A DNA stretch of 16,209 nucleotides from S012-113 sp965368405. GTDB taxonomy: Bacteria; Bacteroidota; Bacteroidia; Cytophagales; Cyclobacteriaceae. The position numbers and the translations under genes are program-made. The stretch is from positions 1 through 16,209 of the forward strand of contig CBDUMS010000083.1 in NCBI GenBank assembly GCA_965368405.1, in the 5' to 3' direction. Of this stretch, positions 6,595 through 13,134 are shown piece by piece. The stretch's first letter is position 1. Every line of letters starts with the position of its first letter. The notes below the pieces were generated by a model, which saw only the letters and a list, made by a program, of their open reading frames with translations, ran no database searches and was not told the DNA's origin.

Positions 6595-7758
6595 ATGATA
6601 AAAAGAAGAAAGTTTATTACTACGGCGCTAAAAGCCAGCGCAATCATCCCTTTGGCCGGGTCTGGCCTAATCGGATGCTCCACTGATGATCAGGCAAAAA
6701 ATACTAATGAAACAAAAAAACTTTCCATACTAATTTTAGGGGGCACAAGCTTTTTAGGGCCACATCAGATAGCCTATGCATTAGAAAGAGGGCATAAAGT
6801 AACCACCTTTACCCGTGGCAAAACCAAGCCAACGATTTATTCAGAATTGTTCGATCAGGTAGAGATGCTAATTGGTGATCGCGAAAATGATTTGGAGGCT
6901 CTTAAAAACCGAGAATGGGATGTTGTGTTGGATAACTCAGGTAGAAAAGTTGCCTGGACAAAAGCTTCGGCTGAATTGCTAAAAGATAATGTTGGACTCT
7001 ACTTGTACACTTCCTCAACCGGTGTCTATTATCCCTACCGAGGCAATGACTTCAGGGAGGACGCTTCATTAGTTCTTGAAATGCCCGAAGCTATCGAAAA
7101 CGAAGATATGCAGTTCGAGTATGCCTACGGCATTATGAAGGCGAATTCAGAAATAGCAGCAAAAACTGCTTTCGGAGAAGACCGAACTATTATTGTGCGG
7201 CCTACTTATATGATCGGGCCCGCAGATAAAACCGATCGGTTTATCCACTGGCCAATACGTTTAAGTCGCGGAGGCGAGATCCTTGTACCCGGCAAAAAGC
7301 AGGATCCTGTGCAATATATTGATGTACGCGATGTTGCAGAATGGATGATCCGTCTTGCAGAAACAAAAACAACAGGATCTTTTAATGCCGTAGGTCCAGC
7401 CGAGAAGACAACAATGGAGGGCTTTGTCAGTCAGGCTTCAACCAGTTTTGAAGAACCAATAGATTTGATTTGGGTTGAAGATTATGAATTTCTTAAGGAA
7501 CAAGGTTTGTATTATCTTGTTCCCTGGATTATGCCCGAAGGAAATAATGCAGGTTCTGCGCTGGCAAGCAATTTGTTGGCAAAAGCTAATGGACTCTCCT
7601 ATCGTCCGCTAACAGAATCGATTAGAGATATTCATGATTGGTGGTATTCTGATGCACTTACACCCGAACGACGAAGTGAATATGAAGACAATGCTAAGAC
7701 AGTGCTATCGAGAGAATCTGAGATACTAGAAGCCTGGAAGACCAAGCAAGCAGTTTAA
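6595..7758 (+). CDS. Tat-exported SDR-type NAD-dependent epimerase/dehydratase-like lipoprotein
   Basis: 387 residues. The N-terminus combines a twin-arginine signal (KRRKFITTALKA, arginines 4 and 5) with a lipobox (LIGC, Cys 28), so it should be folded before export and then lipid-anchored. The mature part is an extended SDR: nucleotide loop GGTSFLG at 49-55 followed by ALERGHKVTTFTRGK, TSSTGVY at 139-145, and the catalytic pair YGIMK (Tyr 178, Lys 182). A VRPTYMIGP segment follows, then a conserved YIDVRDVAEWM. This is the fold of NAD-dependent epimerases/dehydratases and isoflavone-reductase-like proteins; the substrate cannot be read off. Tat export fits an enzyme that carries its cofactor outward, as in the exported glucose-fructose oxidoreductase and Gfo/Idh proteins (family knowledge). 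The stop codon overlaps the stop of the convergent PepSY gene by three bases; no terminator lies between them. Confidence 0.87.
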   Translation: MIKRRKFITTALKASAIIPLAGSGLIGCSTDDQAKNTNETKKLSILILGGTSFLGPHQIAYALERGHKVTTFTRGKTKPTIYSELFDQVEMLIGDRENDLEALKNREWDVVLDNSGRKVAWTKASAELLKDNVGLYLYTSSTGVYYPYRGNDFREDASLVLEMPEAIENEDMQFEYAYGIMKANSEIAAKTAFGEDRTIIVRPTYMIGPADKTDRFIHWPIRLSRGGEILVPGKKQDPVQYIDVRDVAEWMIRLAETKTTGSFNAVGPAEKTTMEGFVSQASTSFEEPIDLIWVEDYEFLKEQGLYYLVPWIMPEGNNAGSALASNLLAKANGLSYRPLTESIRDIHDWWYSDALTPERRSEYEDNAKTVLSRESEILEAWKTKQAV

Positions 7759-8318
7759 TTAAAAATGATTAAGAATACGATAGGTATTATAAAGCCCAGC
7801 GCAATGTAAATACCTCCTCTGCCTGTTGCTCCTTTCTTTCCTTTAACCATAAAAAAAGAAGTTAAGGCTAAAAAAATCAAGGCGGCCGCAAAAATATCAG
7901 AGAACCACATCCACCACGCATTCGGATTATAATGCAAGTAGTTCACCTCATAAAAAACGGGTCGTCGTTTTAGAAACTCTGCACGGCCCAGCCCAGAATT
8001 AGTATTCACAATTAGATTAGACCCACCTTTTAAAAAGACTTTTATGGTATTGTCATCAGGATAATAATGACTTTTATAGCTCATTCCATCGCCCGATAAC
8101 CGAACTAATTGCTCAATATTCTCCTTCTCGACCCCTTTTGCTAGATCGATGTTTGTTTCTATTGGTTGAATATCAACAGAATAACTTGGATTCCAATCAT
8201 TAAGGTGGTTTAGCGCAATACCGGATAGCCCATAGATAAGGGAAGTTCCAATAAAAAAGTACCCAATATCCCTGTGGAGGATGATACTCCAGCGCCTAAT
8301 CCACTTCATTTTTATCAT
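7755..8318 (-). CDS. PepSY-associated transmembrane protein
   Basis: 187 residues. An N-terminal helix pair region (WSIILHRDIGYFFIGTSLIY, GLSGIALNH) with His 15 and His 38 is typical of PepSY-associated membrane proteins (PepSY_TM-like families). It is followed by a soluble loop of about 85 residues with PepSY-like strands (TIKVFLKGGSNLIVNTNSG), then two more membrane helices (WMWFSDIFAAALIFLALTSF and the C-terminal IYIALGFIIPIVFLIIF). Larger relatives act in iron reduction or haem handling with TonB systems; this short form is of unknown role. Met 1 and Met 4 are both possible starts. It lies 15 bases after the OB-fold lipoprotein gene and is surely its operon partner. Conserved membrane His residues suggest a redox or metal role (inference). 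Confidence 0.8.
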   Translation of the reverse strand: MIKMKWIRRWSIILHRDIGYFFIGTSLIYGLSGIALNHLNDWNPSYSVDIQPIETNIDLAKGVEKENIEQLVRLSGDGMSYKSHYYPDDNTIKVFLKGGSNLIVNTNSGLGRAEFLKRRPVFYEVNYLHYNPNAWWMWFSDIFAAALIFLALTSFFMVKGKKGATGRGGIYIALGFIIPIVFLIIFN

Positions 8319-8333
8319 GAGGATGTGCTAAGC

Positions 8334-8858
8334 TTATTCAGACTTATTGTCTAAAGCTACATACTCTAAAGTGTAGAAAGAGAGATGATCGACACCCGCC
8401 ACTTTCATTGAATCACGGTAATGCTGAATCATCTTATGCTGATTGCCCATTTGCTCTTCATTCATTTCTCCTGAGCGATGCTTTTTAGTATTATCCTCTT
8501 CCATTTGCAGGCAGTAACTTTCGTCGATACGTAATTCACGTACAATTCCGGTTAACTCTATCTCCTGACCAACCAGCGCGTCATCGAAGCGCGTTTCCGA
8601 ATCAACGTGAACACTACCACCGTCGGTTACTAATTTTAGTTTTTTGCCACTGTGCTTACAGACATGATCTACAATGCCCGAAATAGCCACCTCCCTATTT
8701 ACAAATTGTCCTGCGGTAATATCAAATTCGTCAACGGTTAATGTAGGCATTTCAGTTTCTATACCCTCGTCCATTACTTCTGCCACCTGTTCTTTCTGTG
8801 CAGGGTTGCAGCTTAATAAAACGCCAAAAATCATCGATATTAATAATAGATTCTTCAT
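8334..8858 (-). CDS. OB-fold-like lipoprotein with His/Met-rich tail
   Basis: 174 residues; lipoprotein signal MKNLLLISMIFGVLLSC, Cys 17. Residues about 50-120 look like a small OB-fold barrel (REVAISGIVDHVCKHSGKKL, then LVGQEIELTGIVREL), similar to tRNA_anti-like OB lipoproteins found with PepSY proteins in Bacteroidota. Two cysteines, 67 (in HVCKH) and 116 (in YCLQM), might pair or bind metal. Residues 127-158 carry four His and four Met (HRSGEMNEEQMGNQHKMIQH and onwards), a composition seen in copper or haem handling proteins; no such site is proven. First gene of a two-gene operon with the PepSY membrane protein, which starts 15 bases after its stop. Family assignment is tentative, the lipoprotein and operon calls are firm. 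Confidence 0.72.
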   Translation of the reverse strand: MKNLLLISMIFGVLLSCNPAQKEQVAEVMDEGIETEMPTLTVDEFDITAGQFVNREVAISGIVDHVCKHSGKKLKLVTDGGSVHVDSETRFDDALVGQEIELTGIVRELRIDESYCLQMEEDNTKKHRSGEMNEEQMGNQHKMIQHYRDSMKVAGVDHLSFYTLEYVALDNKSE

Positions 8859-8876
8859 AATTCTTCCTTGTTTGAC

Positions 8877-8885
8877 ACAAAGTAA
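8877..8885 (-). promoter_or_regulatory. -7 element candidate for the OB-fold/PepSY operon
   Basis: Minus-strand TTACTTTG/TACTTTGT (one mismatch to TAnnTTTG in either register) ends about 18-19 bases before the ATG at 8858. No clear TTTG is seen at the -33 position, only a TTTT-type run. Weak prediction. Confidence 0.3.
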
Positions 8886-8905
8886 ACAACCATTCGAATC
8901 ATAAA

Positions 8906-9201
8906 AACTGATCTAGGTTTGGTTTTGAGGATATTTGTGAAAAATTCTTATTTCTAAGGGTACAGTTTACCGGCCTTATAACTGGATTACTTTCTACTCT
9001 GAGTTAAGGGTCTTCATTACGGGTGAATAGGAATTCATTGCCGACACAAGGAAAGTTTGATCCTCGCAAAAAATGTTTAATGTAAAGCATCAATTAAAGA
9101 GGCATTTACTTGACCTAAATCATTGGAAATGTAGAAGCCAGAGCTTACCATTGGGACAACATTTTAAAAGAATTCAATCTAGCTATTATATATACAAAAA
9201 A
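8906..9201. other. Non-coding stretch between divergent genes
   Basis: About 300 bases without a supported gene between the OB-fold gene promoter and the beta-barrel gene at 9202. An in-frame ATG at 9073 extends the barrel gene, but the added 43 residues are not signal-like and are cut off from the real signal peptide, so I treat the stretch as leader or regulatory DNA. I find no hairpin, riboswitch-like structure or good promoter match in it. Confidence 0.5.
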
Positions 9202-9870
9202 ATGAAAAATCTACTTCTACCAATTGGAATTGTAAGCATTCTTCTATTCTCAAAACCAGTGATGGCGCAATTCTATACTACGGCAGGAGCCGAGATGATT
9301 TTCTCATTTGCTACGGTCTCACAAAATGGAAATGAGCGAGATACTAAGATGCGCTGGTCACCTGTTTTTAATTTTGGGGTTCACGCACATTATGATTTGA
9401 ATCAATCAATTGGTTTTTTTAGTGGTCTTAAAGTAAGAAATATTGGCTTTATATATCAGGATGAAAACAATAAAAAAGTAATTCAAAGAACCTACAACCT
9501 TGGAATTCCTGTTGCCATTAAAATTGGAAAGATGGACAAATTCTTTGTTTATGGTGGCTATCAGTTTGAATTACCCTTCCACTATAAATACAAAACATGG
9601 GACAGCTCCGATAGAAGTGGCGCTAAAACTAAATTTACTAATTATTTCAGCGATGCTACTCCTGCAGTAATGCATACAATTATAGGCGGCATTCAGTTTT
9701 ACAAAGGAGTCAATATAAAATTTCAGTGGTATCTCAATAATTTTATTAATCCTGATTATACAAGAAATGGGGTACGGATTAATGATGGACTTGATGTACA
9801 GGTATTCTCGCTTTCGCTAGCAGCTAATATGTTCCGAGGTACTCGGTTTATTTTTATTGAGGTCGATTAG
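9202..9870 (+). CDS. Small outer-membrane beta-barrel protein
   Basis: 222 residues from the ATG at 9202, chosen because it opens a clear signal peptide (MKNLLLPIGIVSILLFSKP then VMA, mature start QFYTT). The mature chain alternates short amphipathic strands of the PorT/OmpX-like barrel type: FNFGVHAHYDLNQSIGFFSGLKVRNIGF, TYNLGIPVAIKIG, FFVYGGYQFELPF, HTIIGGIQFYKGVNIKFQWYL-like segments and a last strand FSLSLAANMF, with the GIPVAIKI turn that is frequent in this group. An unusual point is the last six residues after the presumed terminal strand (RFIFIEVD region). These proteins sit in the outer membrane; no substrate can be assigned. It is flanked by genes on the other strand, so probably monocistronic. 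No clear terminator: the hairpin at 9879-9900 lacks a T-tract. Confidence 0.75.
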   Translation: MKNLLLPIGIVSILLFSKPVMAQFYTTAGAEMIFSFATVSQNGNERDTKMRWSPVFNFGVHAHYDLNQSIGFFSGLKVRNIGFIYQDENNKKVIQRTYNLGIPVAIKIGKMDKFFVYGGYQFELPFHYKYKTWDSSDRSGAKTKFTNYFSDATPAVMHTIIGGIQFYKGVNIKFQWYLNNFINPDYTRNGVRINDGLDVQVFSLSLAANMFRGTRFIFIEVD

Positions 9871-9919
9871 TTTTCTCTGTTAAGTATATTTCCCCTTAAC
9901 TGAAAAAGAGGTTTTAATA

Positions 9920-10507
9920 CTAGTTTCGATACTTATCATTAAGCCCTTCACCTGCAAGAATCAGGGGTTTGATTTTTTCAATCCTTGATAGCTTGGTTGC
10001 CTCGCGCTTTGCTTCTTCAATATACGCTGCAAATTCTTTTTGTTTGAAAGCTGTTAGCTGATTAAAGGCTGCATTCAACTGCCGATCTGTTGTAAGAACC
10101 TGCTTTAATTCTGGCCCTACCTGTAATGATCCACCTCTTTCCGGAATTAACTCCAGGCCTTGTTTTTGGTTTTCGATTGCCTCTAACACATAGGCCTTTA
10201 CGGCTTCTGCATCAATTTCATCAATTGAATTGAAGCGCCATTGTCGCATGGCTTTGGTTTTTCCTTCCTGGGCATTAACGAGGACTTTGTTTGGGTCGCT
10301 AAGATACACGCCCTGATAAAACCAGATTCCTACATAAGCTTTATAGGCTCCGAGTCCAATAATATTCTTGCTCTCAAAAACGTATACCGGGGCACCCCAT
10401 TTCAGGGTTTCCTGTAAAGGCAGATCTGCCATAATGCCACGGAGCAATTCCAACTCAGGTTTCCGATCAGGATGCTTGGCAATATATTGAGCTACATCTT
10501 TTAGCAT
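9920..10507 (-). CDS. YdeI/OmdA-family protein with DUF1801 domain
   Basis: 195 residues, no signal peptide, so cytoplasmic. The N-terminal 120 residues match DUF1801 (LPLQETLKWGAPVYVF, YKAYVGIWFYQGVYL, RQWRFNSIDEID). The C-terminal 65 residues match the YdeI/OmdA 'bacteriocin-protection' domain (LNAAFNQLTAFKQKEFAAYI, EEAKREATKLSRIEKI, ILAGEGLNDKYR), whose signature is the AK..ET/AT..RI..I pattern. This two-domain form is widespread in Bacteroidota. The name comes from a Salmonella report; the biochemical function is unknown. It lies 74 bases after the stop of the M49-like gene on the same strand, and the 74 bases hold no strong promoter match, so it may be co-transcribed with it. Confidence 0.85.
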   Translation of the reverse strand: MLKDVAQYIAKHPDRKPELELLRGIMADLPLQETLKWGAPVYVFESKNIIGLGAYKAYVGIWFYQGVYLSDPNKVLVNAQEGKTKAMRQWRFNSIDEIDAEAVKAYVLEAIENQKQGLELIPERGGSLQVGPELKQVLTTDRQLNAAFNQLTAFKQKEFAAYIEEAKREATKLSRIEKIKPLILAGEGLNDKYRN

Positions 10508-10581
10508 GTTAAAACTTCTGTGGCTATTACGCTTCCTGTTTTATCAGTAATTCTAAGAACCAGACTGTTATTCTTTGCAGG

Positions 10582-12219
10582 TTATTGCAAGCCCAGAACT
10601 TCAACCCCTTGCTCAAAGACAATATCACGCGGAATACCTGCGTCGCTCACGCGATCAAGATCGTACTGTAATTCTGCTCCCACTACACCCATTTCATCGA
10701 ACAACTGCCCTACTCCTTCGTAATCGCCATTACCTTGAAGAGTTAAGATTTTCTCTGTAAGTGCGTTCATCGCAGCCTGAAACTCATCGAAATTGACTTT
10801 ATAGGTTCCAAGCTCTTCATTATAACTAAAGGCATTCATTTCCTTAAAGAAGTTAAAGCGGATCATATTGGCTTTTCCATGAGCGCTAGACGCGCCAAAG
10901 CGTACAGATCGAAAAATTCCTGCTAAGAAAGTGGTATAATAATCCATTAAATTACCTTCTACTTCTCCCTTCATCTGGAGCTGGGTAACCATATAGAGCC
11001 CTAAGATATCGGCTTTACCTTCTTCCAATGCAGAGGCCTTTTCGAGCAAGGCATTTCTTACCGTTCCCTTACCATCGAGGGTGTTTTTAATTCCTAAGCC
11101 ATGGGCAACTTCATGAAACATGGTATTCGCAAAAAAAGCATCGAATGTAACATGTTTGCGCTGGCTTTCATCGATTAAGAGCTCGGCGATGGGTACCATT
11201 ATCTTATCGAATTTGGCTTGCATGGCATTCTTTAGTTGGAGTCTTCGGGTTCCTTTTGCTAATTGAACGCGCTCATCGTTGGGCAAGTTAATGGCAATAG
11301 TTTTTGAACCAGAGTTGCAGTCTCCTGCATAATAAATCACATCATATGCATTGAGATCAGATTCTGTTCCAGGCTCTTCTTGCTTGTACTCATCAGGCAC
11401 AGGCAGGTTCATCTGGAGTTCGGGTAGGAAGGCAATAAATTTTGCTAATCTCTCGCTCCACGCCAGGTCCTTAACCAAAATATAGGCTTCATGTGCCGAT
11501 TTATAGTTGTAAAGGTGATCTTCGTAATTTTCAATAGGACCAACTACAAAATCAATATGATTCGATTTCATATCCATCCAAGCCAAATCACTCGCTAGAT
11601 AATCATCTGTAAGTAGTGCTTCTGCCCGTAAGCTGAGGTAGTTCTTTAGTCCTTCATCTTCGGCCAACTCTGCAGCTTTTCGTAATAATGCTGCTGCTCG
11701 CTCAACTTCTTCAGCAAAGGCTTCATGGTACCATTCGGTATAGAGATTCCCTTGATTATCGCGTTTGATAAATGTGTAAAGGCTAGTTTTATTGTCACTT
11801 TCGAAAGCGTCAAACTCTTCTTTCGTCATATCGGAAGGATAATATTGTGCCCCAGCGGGCTTTTCACCAACGCCATCAACAAAAGGAGCATTATTATCAA
11901 GTCTATCCCAAGGACCGTAATTAATTTTCGCAAATTCACGGGTCGCGTCATCAGGCAAACTGCTTAGGAGAGCAGCCTTATCTCCATAGGCCTCTTGCCA
12001 GAAGAGATTGTCCATTATTTCTGCGACTTCAATCAGGATTGGAATCATTGCCTTTTCCTTGTCACTGAGTTTAGACATATCGGTTGTCAAGGTAAAAGAA
12101 GCATACTCGTCCAGTTTTACTTGAACTTCAGATTTTACAACTTCTTCTGTAGATTCATCTGGGGATTGGCAGCCTATAAAGCAAACAAATAGGGTCGCTA
12201 TAGAAAGTAATTTTTTCAT
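10582..12219 (-). CDS. M49-like zinc metallopeptidase lipoprotein (HEXXH variant of DPP III fold)
   Basis: 545 residues; lipoprotein signal ending FIGC, Cys 17. The zinc site is visible: HEVAH at 369-373 (His 369, Glu 370, His 373) followed 25 residues later by EEGKAD at 399-404, the counterpart of the EECRAE/D motif of dipeptidyl-peptidase III. DPP III itself has HELLGH with one extra residue; this family has the ordinary HEXXH. Further shared segments are LAWMDMKSNHIDFVVGPIENYED near 210-235 (substrate-binding region in M49) and GIPRDIVFEQG near the end. Members in Bacteroidota are often mislabelled as Nudix or dihydrofolate reductase proteins. Expected role: an envelope-anchored metallopeptidase, substrate unknown. 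It lies 75 bases after the DUF4249 gene and has a -7 match at 12250-12243, so it may be transcribed both with the receptor operon and alone. Confidence 0.85.
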   Translation of the reverse strand: MKKLLSIATLFVCFIGCQSPDESTEEVVKSEVQVKLDEYASFTLTTDMSKLSDKEKAMIPILIEVAEIMDNLFWQEAYGDKAALLSSLPDDATREFAKINYGPWDRLDNNAPFVDGVGEKPAGAQYYPSDMTKEEFDAFESDNKTSLYTFIKRDNQGNLYTEWYHEAFAEEVERAAALLRKAAELAEDEGLKNYLSLRAEALLTDDYLASDLAWMDMKSNHIDFVVGPIENYEDHLYNYKSAHEAYILVKDLAWSERLAKFIAFLPELQMNLPVPDEYKQEEPGTESDLNAYDVIYYAGDCNSGSKTIAINLPNDERVQLAKGTRRLQLKNAMQAKFDKIMVPIAELLIDESQRKHVTFDAFFANTMFHEVAHGLGIKNTLDGKGTVRNALLEKASALEEGKADILGLYMVTQLQMKGEVEGNLMDYYTTFLAGIFRSVRFGASSAHGKANMIRFNFFKEMNAFSYNEELGTYKVNFDEFQAAMNALTEKILTLQGNGDYEGVGQLFDEMGVVGAELQYDLDRVSDAGIPRDIVFEQGVEVLGLQ

Positions 12220-12242
12220 GATTTATAAGATCGGTTAGATAC

Positions 12243-12250
12243 CAAAGTTA
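12243..12250 (-). promoter_or_regulatory. -7 element candidate for the M49-like gene
   Basis: Minus-strand TAACTTTG, a full match to TAnnTTTG, ending 23 bases before the ATG at 12219, like the PD40 and OmpA genes. No TTTG is found 19-21 bases upstream, so the element is supported only by the -7 box and its position. Confidence 0.45.
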
Positions 12251-12294
12251 ACCAATCTATCGAAAAAGTACAGGTCTATGCAGACACTGCCACC

Positions 12295-13134
12295 TTATTC
12301 GGGTGCTTCGATAAGGATAGACCCTCGTGTTATACCAGATACCTGAAATAAGCCTAATGCACCACCGCTAATATTAGATCTTGGGTTTGCCGGCGGTGGG
12401 CTAAAAAATCCTCCATCGCTATTCAGGATATTACCCAGATCGGTATAATAGACAAATTGTTCGCGTGTAAGACTATATATTTCAACGCTAGCGAATTCCC
12501 CTTCTTTATAAAGAACAGGTGATGGCAAGCCATTAAGGCTACTGCCAAGCAATTTGTCATCAAACACAAAAACGTTATTTCCCGAAACAATTACGCTATC
12601 TCTGTAGAACTTAAAGTAGTAGAAATCATCAGTTTCTTGTGGTTCATCAGCATAGAGTAACACCTGATATATCTCGCCATCACTTTCCGGGTCGTTTTGG
12701 GCAAAAGGATTAACCTCTATGCTCAGACTATCGATGGTAGTAATCGGTCGAAGAGTATCACGTGCAGTATAGGACTCGTTATCTACATTAACGCGAAGTT
12801 CATAAATACCACTAATTTCTCCCGCAAACTGCTGATCAGAATAATAATAACCATCTAAGGAGTCTACACCTTCTGGATTATGCGTATAATTAAAAATATT
12901 TCCAAAATTATCGCGCACCTCTACAATGGCATCACTCACAATTTCACCCGTATTTCCCTGAAAATTACCTGTTCTACTAATGCGAACCCGGTGCACCGTG
13001 TCTTCATTAGTCAGTACACCATCAATAACAAGCTGAGGTGGTGCCTGAGTAATATCAATTTCTATCACCTCTTCGCATGCGAAAACAGCACTAAATAGAA
13101 TGCTAGCAATAGATATTTTTAAGAATCTAATCAT
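12295..13134 (-). CDS. DUF4249 family lipoprotein, partner of the TonB-dependent receptor
   Basis: 279 residues; lipoprotein signal ending VFAC, Cys 20, after a hydrophobic stretch (LKISIASILFSA). Residues about 25-130 form the DUF4249 beta-rich domain (QLVIDGVLTNEDTVHRVRIS, DAIVEVRDNFGNIF, GIYELRVNVDNESYTARDTL). The rest holds further strands (FYYFKFYRDSVIV, VEIYSLTREQFVYY). DUF4249 proteins are encoded next to small TonB-dependent receptors across Bacteroidota and are thought to act as surface-exposed partners, in the way SusD serves SusC. Here the ATG overlaps the stop of the receptor gene by one base (TAATG), so the two are translationally coupled. Substrate unknown; the neighbouring peptidase gene makes peptides a guess only. 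Confidence 0.88.
   Translation of the reverse strand: MIRFLKISIASILFSAVFACEEVIEIDITQAPPQLVIDGVLTNEDTVHRVRISRTGNFQGNTGEIVSDAIVEVRDNFGNIFNYTHNPEGVDSLDGYYYSDQQFAGEISGIYELRVNVDNESYTARDTLRPITTIDSLSIEVNPFAQNDPESDGEIYQVLLYADEPQETDDFYYFKFYRDSVIVSGNNVFVFDDKLLGSSLNGLPSPVLYKEGEFASVEIYSLTREQFVYYTDLGNILNSDGGFFSPPPANPRSNISGGALGLFQVSGITRGSILIEAPE

Noticed and set aside
9073..9201. ATG at 9073 as the start of the beta-barrel gene
   Set aside because: The 43 added residues are basic and His-rich with no signal character; the signal peptide begins at 9202.
9879..9900. Hairpin GTTAAG...CTTAAC between the beta-barrel and YdeI genes
   Set aside because: Only six AT-rich pairs and no T-tract on either strand, so it is not supported as a terminator.
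12265..12294. Possible terminator after the DUF4249 gene (GTCT/AGAC hairpin, TTTTT further on)
   Set aside because: Four-pair stem with the T-run about 8 bases away; too weak, and it may be no barrier to read-through into the M49-like gene.
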